Assembly (NCBI RefSeq): GCF_018449545.1
Contig: NZ_JAAVUR010000026.1
Coordinates: 1 to 36,288, forward strand
DNA from: Granulicella sp. dw_53
Lineage (GTDB): Bacteria > Acidobacteriota > Terriglobia > Terriglobales > Acidobacteriaceae
Direction: 5' to 3'
DNA: 36,288 nucleotides
Part shown: positions 7,500-20,255 of the stretch, in pieces
Layout: each line of letters begins with the position of its first letter
Numbering within the stretch: position 1 is the first letter of the stretch
Notes under the pieces: model-generated
What the model was told of the DNA's origin: nothing
Databases searched by the model: none
What the model saw: the letters and a program-made list of their open reading frames with translations, nothing else
Made by a program: the position numbers and the translations under genes

Positions 7500-10400
7500 G
7501 TGCGGCGAGTGAGATTTCCTGTCGGTGCAAGTGTATTCGTGTTGGTCGTAGCGGCTGGTTCGTATGGTTGGGGACAGAGTGCGGAGCCTGCTGCGGGACA
7601 AGCTCCTGCTGCGGTTCAGGCTCCGGCGGTTGAGACTCCAACTGTTCAGGCTCCGGCGGCTGCTCCCGCTGTCGCGGCTGGGGGGGTGATTCGAGGGACG
7701 GTGAAGGCGGGTGTGATTCCGTTGCCGGGCGTGGCGGTGACGGCGACGAATACGCTGACGGGCAAGAAGTATGCGACCAGCACGGATGTTACGGGAGCGT
7801 TCGCGATGGCGATTCCGCGTAACGGCCGGTATGTAGTGAAGGCGGATCTGGCGGCGTTTGCTAGTGTGACGCAGGAGGCGGTGATCAATGCTTCTGGAGA
7901 GAATGGCGGGAAGCCGGAGCAGGTGGTGGAGTTTGGATTGCAACTGGCTTCGCGGGTGGAGCAACAGCAGCAGAGCGCGGCTAATACTGCGGCTGGCGGG
8001 CGGGCGAGCTCTTTGGTGCGGGGGACGCAGTCGCTCAGTCTGACGGGGGGCGAGGCGGATCTTTCGGATGCGAGCGCCGGGGCTGGCAATGCGGGGGCGC
8101 AGTTGCCTTCGCTGGCGGGATTGGGTGGGGGTGATGCTGCGGCTACGGACTCGGTTGCAGTGAGTGGGCAGGTAGGGCAGACGAATGGGTTGGCGAACTT
8201 CAACGAGGATGAGATACGGCAGCGGATTGGCGATGCCATGGCGCAGGCGCAGCGGCAGGGTGGAGCGCAGGCGGATATCGCCAATGCCGTGGTGGGGATG
8301 CTGGGCGGGATGATGGCTGGCGGTGGGCCGGGTGGATTTGGTGGGCCTGGCGGGTTTGGAGGATTTGGTGGCGGAGGACGAGGTGGCCGGGGCGGTGGTG
8401 GAGGGGGAGGCGGAGGCGGAGGCGGGTTTCGAGGGTTCAATCCTACACAGCCGCATGGGTCGATTGCGTATACCGGGGCGAACGCGGCTTTGAATGCGAC
8501 TCAATATTCGACGACAGGCATTCCTATTCCTAAGCCACCTTCGAGTACGAATACGTTGATTGCGAGTTTTACGGGGTCGCCTTATATACCGGGGCTGACG
8601 AAGCCGAATCCTAAGCAGTTTGTCTTTATCAGCGTGCAGGGGACGAGGAGTACGCTGCCTTCGAATACGACCGCGGTTGTGCCGACGGTGGCGGAGCGGC
8701 TGGGAGATCTATCGGCTGCGGGTACGGTCTACGACCCGAGTACGGGACGTCCGTATGGAGCGGTGAATTGCCTGCCGGCTTTGTATGCGATCAATTCGGC
8801 GCCTACGGCTTGCATTCCACAGACGGAGATTAGCCCCTCGGGGCAGGCGCTGTTGAACTACTATCCGCTGCCGAATATTACGCCGACGGGATCGCAGAGC
8901 AACTTCCAGACGATTACGAATGCAACGACGCACACGTCGCAGGCTTCAGCACGGTTCAACCGGAGCTTTGGTGATACGCCGATGTTTGGCGGAGGACGGG
9001 GCGGCGGAGGTGGTGGGGGAGGACGCAGGCAAGCGCAGAACGCTCCGCTGGCGTTGCGGCAGAGTATTGCGGAGAGCTTCGCGTATAGGCACACGGCGAG
9101 TAGCTCGCAGAGCTTTTCGCCTCAGCTTGGCGGCCAGTCGGAGAGTGATGGATACAGCCTTTCGAGTGCCTATACGATTGGGTATGGCAGGATGAACAGC
9201 ACGGCGACGCTGTCGTGGAACCGGTCGCGCAGTACGGGATCGAACTTCTTTACGAATACGGCGGTTAATCCGGCGGCGGCAGCGGGGGTGTTTGTGGCTG
9301 ATCCGACGATCTATGGCAACCCGTTTTATTTTGGCGTGCCGTCGGTCAACCTTACGCAGTTCAGCGGGCTGAGCGATGTGACGCCGAGCGATAAGGTGAG
9401 CCAGACGATCTCGTTCTCGGACTTTGTGTCGTACCGGTTCAAGAAGCACAACGTGAGGGTGGGCTTCGATGTGCGGCGCATCCATGCGGATTCGATTGGC
9501 GGGACGCCGGTGCTAGGGTCGTTCTCGTTCTCGGGGTTTGCGACTGAGAATCCCGCGCAGCAGGCTTGCGTTCCTTCGAGCACGCAGCCTTGCAACTTCG
9601 CTGCCAGCGGATCGCCGGTGGCGGACCTGTTGATTGGGTTGCCGCAGCAGACGAGTGTTCAGGCGGGGTTGAACAAGATCTATCTGCGGGCCAACGCACT
9701 GGACTGGTATGTGCAAGACGACTTCCGGGTGAAGTCGAATGTGACGCTGAACATCGGGATGCGGTGGGAGTATTTTTCGCCGTATGTCGAGAAGTACAAC
9801 CGGCTGACGAACCTGAATCACAATGCCGACTTTACCTCGATCTCCGAGGTGTGCGCGACGGTGGCGGCGGGATGCACGGTGGGGTCGCCGCGGTCGCTGG
9901 TGAATCCGGATAAGACGATGTACTCGCCGCGGCTGGGGATTGCGTGGCAGCCGAAGAGCAAGTTCACGAAGCAGACGGTGGTGCGGGCGGGGTATGGGAT
10001 CAACTACAACACGGGGCAGTATGCGGCGTTCGCGCAGTCGCTGGCGTTCCAGCAGCCGTTCGCGGTGACGCAGACGAATACGCTGACCTCCGGCGCGAGC
10101 CCGACGACGTGCACCACGGCGAATATGACGCTGACTCATGGGTTCAACTGCTCGACGCAGACGACGCAGAGCAACTATGCGGTGAACCCGAACTATCGGC
10201 TGGGGCTGGTGCAGGTTTGGAGTTTGGATATTCAACGGACGCTGCCGGAGGGGATTGTGCTGAACGTCGGGTACAACGGCGGGATGGGCGGGGATCTGGA
10301 TATTGTGCGGGCTCCGAACCGGACTGCGAGCGGGGTGCTGAATCCGGCTTCGGGGCAGTTCCGTTATGAGGACTCGCTGGGGTTCTCGCGGATCAATGCA

Positions 10401-11108
10401 TTGGCGATCAATGCGAGGAAGCGGCTACAGAAGGGGATCTCGCTGCAGGCTACTTATACGTATGCGCACTCGATCGATAATGCTTCTTCGATTGGACAGG
10501 GGACGAGCTCTATTGCGCAGAATGACCTGAATCTGCAGGCGGAGGAGAGTAACTCCACCTTCGATATTCGGCATAAGGTGACGGGCAATTGGATCTACGA
10601 GCTGCCGTTTGGGCCGAACAGGGCGTTTCTGAATAAGGGCGGCGTGTGGAGCAAGATTCTGGATGGGTATTCCATCTCGGGCGATTTTACGTTTGCTACG
10701 GGGCCTTATGGGACGCCGGTGTTTGCGGGGACGGCGGCGGAGATTGCTTCGGGCGCGGGGAGTTCGCTGCGACCGAATCGGGTGCTGGGGCAGTCGATTG
10801 TGGGGGCTGGGACTTTGAAGAACTGGTTCAATCCTGCGGCATTTGCTGTGCCGGCGGCGGGGACCTATGGGAATGCTTCGAGGAATTCGATTCAGTTGCC
10901 GGGAACGGTGGCGATCGACGGCTCGCTCTCCAGGACGGTGCCGCTTGGCGATACGCGGAGCTTTGAAGGACGGATCACGGCATCGAATGCGCTGAACACG
11001 GTGCAGTATTCGGCGGTAGGCACGACGATCAATTCGCCTAATTTTGGGCAGGTGCTTTCGGCGGCGTCGCCCCGGCAGTTGACGTTTGTGGCGCGGTTCA
11101 GGTTTTAA
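7500..11108 (+). CDS. TonB-dependent receptor, carboxypeptidase-regulatory-like N-terminus (Oar-like)
   Basis: A 1202-residue outer-membrane protein. GTG 7500, preceded by GAGG, gives a signal peptide (VRFPVGASVFVLVVAAG, cut near GWGQSA). A Pro/Ala/Gln linker is followed at about 62-140 by a CarboxypepD_reg-like beta sandwich (GVIRGTVKAGVIPLPGVAV, then TDVTGAFAMAIPRNGRYVV). About 265-310 is a long glycine-rich stretch, with a second shorter one near 500. The rest is beta-barrel, with Oar-type signatures such as YVQDDFRVKSNVTLNIGMRW and YSPRLGIAWQPKSKF, ending in an aromatic C-terminal strand (FVARFRF). Such large Oar-like receptors are abundant in Acidobacteria and are thought to take up or bind polymers; the ligand here is unknown. 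The VWFA-related gene follows after 16 bases. Confidence 0.9.
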   Translation: MRRVRFPVGASVFVLVVAAGSYGWGQSAEPAAGQAPAAVQAPAVETPTVQAPAAAPAVAAGGVIRGTVKAGVIPLPGVAVTATNTLTGKKYATSTDVTGAFAMAIPRNGRYVVKADLAAFASVTQEAVINASGENGGKPEQVVEFGLQLASRVEQQQQSAANTAAGGRASSLVRGTQSLSLTGGEADLSDASAGAGNAGAQLPSLAGLGGGDAAATDSVAVSGQVGQTNGLANFNEDEIRQRIGDAMAQAQRQGGAQADIANAVVGMLGGMMAGGGPGGFGGPGGFGGFGGGGRGGRGGGGGGGGGGGGFRGFNPTQPHGSIAYTGANAALNATQYSTTGIPIPKPPSSTNTLIASFTGSPYIPGLTKPNPKQFVFISVQGTRSTLPSNTTAVVPTVAERLGDLSAAGTVYDPSTGRPYGAVNCLPALYAINSAPTACIPQTEISPSGQALLNYYPLPNITPTGSQSNFQTITNATTHTSQASARFNRSFGDTPMFGGGRGGGGGGGGRRQAQNAPLALRQSIAESFAYRHTASSSQSFSPQLGGQSESDGYSLSSAYTIGYGRMNSTATLSWNRSRSTGSNFFTNTAVNPAAAAGVFVADPTIYGNPFYFGVPSVNLTQFSGLSDVTPSDKVSQTISFSDFVSYRFKKHNVRVGFDVRRIHADSIGGTPVLGSFSFSGFATENPAQQACVPSSTQPCNFAASGSPVADLLIGLPQQTSVQAGLNKIYLRANALDWYVQDDFRVKSNVTLNIGMRWEYFSPYVEKYNRLTNLNHNADFTSISEVCATVAAGCTVGSPRSLVNPDKTMYSPRLGIAWQPKSKFTKQTVVRAGYGINYNTGQYAAFAQSLAFQQPFAVTQTNTLTSGASPTTCTTANMTLTHGFNCSTQTTQSNYAVNPNYRLGLVQVWSLDIQRTLPEGIVLNVGYNGGMGGDLDIVRAPNRTASGVLNPASGQFRYEDSLGFSRINALAINARKRLQKGISLQATYTYAHSIDNASSIGQGTSSIAQNDLNLQAEESNSTFDIRHKVTGNWIYELPFGPNRAFLNKGGVWSKILDGYSISGDFTFATGPYGTPVFAGTAAEIASGAGSSLRPNRVLGQSIVGAGTLKNWFNPAAFAVPAAGTYGNASRNSIQLPGTVAIDGSLSRTVPLGDTRSFEGRITASNALNTVQYSAVGTTINSPNFGQVLSAASPRQLTFVARFRF
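8320..8429 (+). repeat. glycine-coding low-complexity tract in the receptor gene
   Basis: About 110 bases of GGN codons encode GGPGGFGGPGGFGGF and then an almost pure Gly/Arg run with twelve glycines in a row. A shorter copy-like tract lies at about 8983-9025. Such tracts are prone to slippage, and they sit between the N-terminal sandwich and the barrel, where a flexible linker is tolerable. Confidence 0.7.
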
Positions 11109-11124
11109 GGGTTAGGGAGTGACG

Positions 11125-13320
11125 ATGCTAGAGCGTTTGGTGGCTGCAAGAGGATGGATCGCGGCGATGCTGATTGGGGCGATGGGGCTCGCGCCTTTGG
11201 GTGCGTTGGCGCAGCAGCAGGGTGGGGATGGGACGTTTACGTTGAAGGTGCAGACGGATATCGTGCTGACGAATGTGGTGGTGCGGGATAAGAAGACGGG
11301 TGAGGTGGTGAAGGGGTTGAAGGCCAGCGACTTTACGGTGATGGAGAATGGGAAGCCGCAGAAGATCGCCAGCTTCGACTATCAGAATGTCGATGAGGCC
11401 GCGGTGCTGAATGAGAAGAGCACGGTGAGTGGGAAGGCTTCGATTGCGGATCTGCTGAACAGGAACCTGGCGGCGGATCCAGCGCAGTTGCGGGATCATC
11501 GGTTGATTGTGATGTTCTTCGATCTGAGCAGCATGCAGCCGGAGGATATCGATCGCGCGGTGGAGGGAGCTAGGGATTACATCCAGAAGAAGATGCAGCC
11601 GGCGGATCTGGTGTCGGTGGTGAGTCTTGCGACTGGGTTGAGTATGGATCAGGATTTTACGGCGGACAAGGACGCTCTGCTGAAGGCGGTGAACAAGTAC
11701 AACGGGAGCGAGTCTACGGGGTTTGCCCTGGGCAACGAGGGCGGAGTGACAGATGGGACCGCGGATGACTCGTCTTCTTTTACGGCGGATGACAGCGAGT
11801 TCAACGCGTTGAATACGGATCGTCAGTTGTATGCGATTCGGACGATTGCGCGATCGCTGGAGCGGGTGGACCAGAGGAAGAGCATGTTGTACTTCTCGGG
11901 TGGGCTGACGCGGCAAGGGATCGAGAACCAGGCGAGTATGCGTGCGGCGACGAATGAGGCCGTGAAGGCGAACATGGCGATCTATAGCGTGGACTCGCGG
12001 GGGCTGGAGGCGCTGCCTCCAGTGGGGAATGCTTCGACGGGGAGTCTGCGTGGGACGGCGGCGTATAGCGGGGCGGCGATGCAGAACCAGTTGAACTCGA
12101 ACTTCAGCTCGCAGGAGACGCTGGGAACGCTGTCGAGCGATACGGGCGGTAAGGCGTTCTTCGATTCGAATGACTTTGCCCCGGCGTTCCAGCAGGTGCA
12201 GCATGATACGGAGGCTTACTACATTCTTGGGTTTCGATCGACGAATCCGGCGCGGGATGGAGGGTATCGGCGGCTGACGGTGAAGCTGAACCGCACGGAT
12301 GCGAGGATGGACTATCGGCCTGGGTACTATGCTCCGGCGGACTTTCAGCACTCGAAGACGGAGGATCGCGAGATCCAGTTGACGGAGCAGTTGCATAGCG
12401 ATCTGCCGGCTACGGATGTTGCGGTGTATCTGCAGGCGCTTTACTTCCGGCTGGATGAGAACCGGTTCTTTGTGCCGGTGTCGCTGATTGTGCCGGGATC
12501 GCAGATTCCCTTTCTGAAGAATGGAGATCGCGATAAGGCGAACATCGATATCCTGGGGCAGGTGAAGAATGCCCAGGGGATTGCGGTTGGGAATATTCAC
12601 GATACGGTAAAGCTGGCGCTGGATGCGACGCAGCAGGTGCAGAGGAAGAATATCCAGTATTCGACAGGATTTACGTTGGCTCCGGGAAAATATCACCTGA
12701 AGTTTGTGGTGCGGGAGAATCAGACGGGGCGGATGGGAAGCTTCGAGACGGATCTGCAGGTACCGGATATGAAGAAGGTGGCGCTGAAGCTGAGCTCGAT
12801 TGTGATGTCGAGCCAGCAGACTCCTAATACGCAGAAGGGTGGTCCGGGAGGGACGAATCCGTTGGTGCGCGATGGGGTGGAGTGGATTCCGAATGTGCCG
12901 CATGTGTTTCGGCAGGACCAGCACCTTTATTTTCTGTATGAGGTGTACGATCCTTCGCGGCAGAAGGATGCTCCAGCGCAGGCTCCTTCTCCGGGGCTGG
13001 TGCGGCGGACGACCGGGCCGGTGAAGGTGTTGACGAACATCGAGTTCCTGATGGGTGGGGTGAAGGTATATGAGACGGCGCTGGTGGAGGCGACCGCGGT
13101 GAATATTCCGGAGCGGGGAGCGGTAGCGTTTCAGTTTGATGTGCCGCTGACTCAGTTGAAGCCGGGGACGTATGTGTGCCAGGTGAATGTGATCGACGAT
13201 GCGGGAGGGAGTTTCAGCTTTCCCCGGTTGGCTTTGAAGGTGCAGGGAATGGCGGTTCCGGCGGTTGCCCCGGTGAGTACGCTTCCCGAAGCGCCTGCGC
13301 GAGGAGTGCCTGCGACGTAG
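11125..13320 (+). CDS. VWFA-related Acidobacterial domain protein, exported
   Basis: A 731-residue exported protein of the VWFA-related family described from Acidobacteria (TIGR03436 type). After a signal peptide (ending LAPLGALAQQQ) comes the family hallmark: LKVQTDIVLTNVVVRDKKTG followed by GLKASDFTVMENGKPQKI (roughly 38-78). The VWA-like core begins LIVMFFDLSSMQPEDID; the metal-site motif is Asp133-x-Ser135-x-Met137, so the third position of the usual D-x-S-x-S is Met. An acidic Ser/Asp loop (DDSSSFTADDSEF) and KSMLYFSGGL follow. The second half has YYILGFRSTNPARDGGYRR and several beta-rich repeats. ATG 11125 has AGGGAG five bases upstream; GTG 11119 is the alternative. Its place directly behind the receptor suggests a periplasmic or surface partner. 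Function unknown. Confidence 0.9.
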   Translation: MLERLVAARGWIAAMLIGAMGLAPLGALAQQQGGDGTFTLKVQTDIVLTNVVVRDKKTGEVVKGLKASDFTVMENGKPQKIASFDYQNVDEAAVLNEKSTVSGKASIADLLNRNLAADPAQLRDHRLIVMFFDLSSMQPEDIDRAVEGARDYIQKKMQPADLVSVVSLATGLSMDQDFTADKDALLKAVNKYNGSESTGFALGNEGGVTDGTADDSSSFTADDSEFNALNTDRQLYAIRTIARSLERVDQRKSMLYFSGGLTRQGIENQASMRAATNEAVKANMAIYSVDSRGLEALPPVGNASTGSLRGTAAYSGAAMQNQLNSNFSSQETLGTLSSDTGGKAFFDSNDFAPAFQQVQHDTEAYYILGFRSTNPARDGGYRRLTVKLNRTDARMDYRPGYYAPADFQHSKTEDREIQLTEQLHSDLPATDVAVYLQALYFRLDENRFFVPVSLIVPGSQIPFLKNGDRDKANIDILGQVKNAQGIAVGNIHDTVKLALDATQQVQRKNIQYSTGFTLAPGKYHLKFVVRENQTGRMGSFETDLQVPDMKKVALKLSSIVMSSQQTPNTQKGGPGGTNPLVRDGVEWIPNVPHVFRQDQHLYFLYEVYDPSRQKDAPAQAPSPGLVRRTTGPVKVLTNIEFLMGGVKVYETALVEATAVNIPERGAVAFQFDVPLTQLKPGTYVCQVNVIDDAGGSFSFPRLALKVQGMAVPAVAPVSTLPEAPARGVPAT

Positions 13321-13437
13321 GTGGCCTTAGGTCGACTGAATATGTATCGAATTTTGGTAAAACCTGTATAGACGGGCCTTGACAGTGGTAGAGGGCAGGA
13401 GGAAGATGATGGCCGAACTCCTAAGGGGGTATCTGTC

Positions 13438-14337
13438 ATGTGTTTTCCGGGGCATCACTTCCCTGCTGTACTTTCCTCCCTTTTCCTGGGTCTTCTCGCT
13501 CTCCCTGTCTCAGCCCAGCAAAATATGAATCGTAGTGTCGGTCGAGAGCTGGCGCACCAGAGCCCAGAGTGGGCGAGCATCCAACAACATCTTCCTGATC
13601 CTGCTACTGCAACTTCGCAGCAGATGGAGTTGCAGGCGGACATCCTCAGGGCTCGACGGTTTCCAGAGGATGCGTTGGAGTTCTATGGCTATGCGTTGAA
13701 GCGTGGTGGCGATCCGGGACCGCTCTACAAGAAGATGGGTGTGTCGCAACTGGAGCTGAGGAATACGGTTCTGGCGGAGATGTACTTTCTGAAGGCGGTG
13801 AAGGTGAACCGCAAGGATGCAGAGGCGTGGAACAATCTGGGGGCGGTCGATTACATCAGCCATCAGTATGGGGCGGCGGTCGATCACTACAAGAAGGCGA
13901 TGAAGCTGGATAAGAACTCCGCGATATATCACTCCAACCTGGGGATGGCTTACTTCGACCAGAAGGAGTACAAGAAGGCGCGCAAGGAGATTGCAACTGC
14001 GCTGAAGCTGGACCCGGATATCTTCAAACCGAAGTCGAATGCGTCGGGGGTCTCGGCGCATGTCCTTTCGCCGGAGGACAGAGCGCGATTCTGCCTGGAG
14101 ATGGCGAAGACCTATGCAGCGGCGGGCAACGATGCGGAGATGATCCACTCGCTCTCTATGGCAAGCGAGAATGGGATGGACCTGCTAACAGAGATGGCGA
14201 AGGACAAGATCCTCGCATCCCTGAGAGACGATCCTCGCGTTCTGGTGTTGGTCCAGAACCAAAAGGCGTTACGTGCCGGTCAAGCGGGATTGACGCAGGT
14301 CGGAGCGGTGGAGCCTTTGGCTGCTCCTGTCCAGTAG
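13438..14337 (+). CDS. exported tetratricopeptide repeat protein
   Basis: A 299-residue protein with a signal peptide (AVLSSLFLGLLALPVSAQQ). TPR helices occupy about residues 75-190: AEMYFLKAVKVNRKDAEAWN, then NLGAVDYISHQYGAAVDHYK and SNLGMAYFDQKEYKKARKEI, giving about three consecutive 34-residue units with the normal W/L-G-Y-A-F-A-P spacing. A helical C-terminal part (ARFCLEMAKTYAAAGNDAEM) probably adds another unit. AAGGGGG nine bases before ATG is a fair Shine-Dalgarno sequence. It lies 117 bases after the VWFA-related gene on the same strand and is likely part of the same exported module, perhaps as a scaffold; that role is inferred from position only. Confidence 0.85.
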   Translation: MCFPGHHFPAVLSSLFLGLLALPVSAQQNMNRSVGRELAHQSPEWASIQQHLPDPATATSQQMELQADILRARRFPEDALEFYGYALKRGGDPGPLYKKMGVSQLELRNTVLAEMYFLKAVKVNRKDAEAWNNLGAVDYISHQYGAAVDHYKKAMKLDKNSAIYHSNLGMAYFDQKEYKKARKEIATALKLDPDIFKPKSNASGVSAHVLSPEDRARFCLEMAKTYAAAGNDAEMIHSLSMASENGMDLLTEMAKDKILASLRDDPRVLVLVQNQKALRAGQAGLTQVGAVEPLAAPVQ

Positions 14338-14341
14338 CTAT

Positions 14342-14509
14342 TTATTTGTAGGGGCAGTGGCGGCAGTCGGAGTTGCAGCAGTAGCCGCGCTTGAGGTGGT
14401 AGGCGGCGGTGAAGACGAGGTATGGGCCTTCGTAGTAGAAGTCTTCCGGCGCGAGGGTGGGGGCTTCGTCTTGCGGCTGCGGAGGCGCGGGTTTGGGGGC
14501 GTCTGGCAT
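14342..14509 (-). CDS. small cysteine-rich DUF5522-type protein
   Basis: A 55-residue frame beginning ATG at 14509 and ending TAA at 14342-14344. The translation has a Pro-rich start (MPDAPKPAPPQPQDEAP), then EDFYYEGPYLVFTAAYHLKR and GYCCNSDCRHCPYK. The 'D-F-Y-Y-E-x-G...V-F-T-x-x-Y-H-L-x-R-G-Y-C-C...C-R-H-C-P-Y' pattern is that of the DUF5522 family of tiny bacterial proteins. Cys44, Cys45, Cys49 and Cys52 could bind a metal; that is inference. It starts 13 bases after the lhr stop codon, so it is probably translated from the lhr mRNA. Its stop lies only 4 bases from that of the convergent TPR gene. Function unknown. Confidence 0.85.
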   Translation of the reverse strand: MPDAPKPAPPQPQDEAPTLAPEDFYYEGPYLVFTAAYHLKRGYCCNSDCRHCPYK

Positions 14510-14522
14510 TAGGCGGCTGGCA

Positions 14523-19097
<4,575 letters not shown>

Positions 19098-19151
19098 AGA
19101 CCAATTGTAGCGCGGAGATTCGCGCTTTATTCGCCTAGACTTACGACGTGG

Positions 19152-19748
19152 CTACATGTTTCCGGTGCCTACGTCGGCTAGTTCGGCGGCGGCGTTGTCT
19201 TCGTCGAGGTACTGCTCGATGACCTGATCGAGGACGCCGCGGGCGTTGAGGATGAAGTCGATGGCGTCGCGTCCTGCTCCCTGGCCGCCGGAGTTGGGGG
19301 TGGTGTAGTGGGCCATGGATTTGACCTGGGGGCGGGCGTTGGCGGTGGCGATGGCGAGTCCGCAGAGGCGCATGACGGGGAGGTCGATGATGTCGTCGCC
19401 GACGTAGGCGAGCTCGTCGATGGTGATGCCGGCGAGGGAGAGGATCTCACGGACGGCGTTCATCTTGTGGGCCTGGCCCTGGTAGACGAACTCGAGCTTG
19501 AGGTCGCGGGCGCGGATGGCGACGGTCTGTGACTGGCGTTTGGTGATGACGCCGACGCGGATTCCGGCTAGGCGGGCGAGGGTGATTCCGAGGCCGTCGT
19601 GGGCGGAGAAGCCTTTGACCTCAATGCCTTTGGCTTCGGGACCGGCGCTGTCGGGGACGACGATGATCTGACCGTCGGTGAGGACGCCGTCGACGTCGAA
19701 GATGAGGACTTTGATTTTCTTTGCGCGGGCTTCGGGGGTGGGACTCAT
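19152..19748 (-). CDS. kdsC: KdsC-like HAD phosphatase
   Basis: A 198-residue HAD-superfamily phosphatase of the KdsC type, which removes phosphate from KDO-8-phosphate to give KDO for the lipopolysaccharide core. DVDGVLTDG (18-26) holds the nucleophile and acid aspartates. SAHDGLGI is the KdsC 'xHDG' motif, ITKRQS replaces the more usual ITGRxS, YVGDDIIDLPVM carries the Mg-binding aspartates, and GGQGAGRD is the C-terminal KdsC signature. The C-terminus is longer than in the E. coli protein by an acidic tail. It starts just after a strong hairpin that ends the YXWGXW transcript, and lies 54 bases upstream of lhr. HAD phosphatases of this size vary in substrate, so the function is probable rather than certain. 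Confidence 0.85.
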   Translation of the reverse strand: MSPTPEARAKKIKVLIFDVDGVLTDGQIIVVPDSAGPEAKGIEVKGFSAHDGLGITLARLAGIRVGVITKRQSQTVAIRARDLKLEFVYQGQAHKMNAVREILSLAGITIDELAYVGDDIIDLPVMRLCGLAIATANARPQVKSMAHYTTPNSGGQGAGRDAIDFILNARGVLDQVIEQYLDEDNAAAELADVGTGNM

Positions 19749-19762
19749 GCAGATGATGATAA

Positions 19763-19790
19763 CTTGGCGGGCCGGGAATGGCCCGCCAAG
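19763..19790 (-). terminator. strong hairpin between YXWGXW gene and kdsC
   Basis: CTTGGCGGGCC (19763-19773) pairs perfectly over 11 bp with GGCCCGCCAAG (19780-19790) around a 6-base loop. It begins 9 bases after the stop of the YXWGXW gene and ends 15 bases before the kdsC start on the same strand. TTATCATCATC follows, so it is a weak-tail terminator or attenuator. Confidence 0.65.
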
Positions 19791-19799
19791 AGGTGTGGT

Positions 19800-20114
19800 T
19801 TAGCGCCAGCGACCTTCGACCCAGACGTAACCGTTGCCGCGATGGTCCCAACGACCGGGGGTCCAAACAGCATGGGGGCGAGGGGGAGGCACATAAGCGC
19901 CCGGAACCCAGACGTAGCGATTGCCATCCCAGCGGTGATAGCCTGCCTGCCATGCCCAGTCAGGGTGTTCGTGGGGCCGGGGAGGGATTCTTTCGTGGAC
20001 GGGAGGCGGTGGGCCGATGCGCACGACGACCTGTGCGTCGGCGATGCCTGGAGTCAGGGCAAGGCCTACTCCTATTGCCATTCCACAAACGGTTGAGAGC
20101 AGTCGTTTCTTCAT
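19800..20114 (-). CDS. secreted YXWGXW repeat protein
   Basis: A 104-residue exported protein. The signal peptide (MKKRLLSTVCGMAIGVGLAL, cut near IADAQ) is followed by a Pro-rich stretch and tryptophan-rich repeats of the YXWGXW type: WAWQAGYHRWDGNRYVWVPG, then WTPGRWDHRGNGYVWVEGRW. These make a small beta-rich domain common in cell-envelope proteins of Acidobacteria and Proteobacteria. The Shine-Dalgarno sequence is excellent (AAGGAGGAG, then 6 bases to ATG 20114), suggesting strong expression. The gene is single, ended by a perfect hairpin. No enzymatic residues are evident; a structural or binding role at the cell surface is the most that can be said. Confidence 0.85.
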   Translation of the reverse strand: MKKRLLSTVCGMAIGVGLALTPGIADAQVVVRIGPPPPVHERIPPRPHEHPDWAWQAGYHRWDGNRYVWVPGAYVPPPRPHAVWTPGRWDHRGNGYVWVEGRWR

Positions 20115-20196
20115 AGCGTTCTCCTCCTTGCGAATGTTACGTTCAAAAGAACGCTAGTTTTGGGGCGAAGTTGCTGTGGATGAGTAGGTTAAACGG

Positions 20197-20226
20197 AGAA
20201 GACCACGGCTAATGCCGTGGTCTTCT
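20197..20226. terminator. rho-independent terminator after cold-shock gene
   Basis: AGAAGACCACGGC (20197-20209), loop TAAT, GCCGTGGTCTTCT (20214-20226): a perfect 13-bp stem. It lies 30 bases past the stop of the minus-strand cold-shock gene. TGTTTGCTTCT follows on the plus side and CCGTTTAACC on the minus side. Confidence 0.85.
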
Positions 20227-20255
20227 TGTTTGCTTCTAATCTCGGGTGTCGCGGA

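Noticed and set aside
11128..12924. A 598-residue minus-strand open frame opposite the VWFA-related gene
   Set aside because: Arg/His/Leu-rich shadow frame with no motif; the plus-strand gene has a signal peptide, a Shine-Dalgarno sequence and family signatures.
13379..13408. TTGACA at 13379 as a -35 box for the TPR gene
   Set aside because: At 17-18 bases downstream there is only GAAGAT, which overlaps a purine-rich stretch; it is not convincing as a -10 box.
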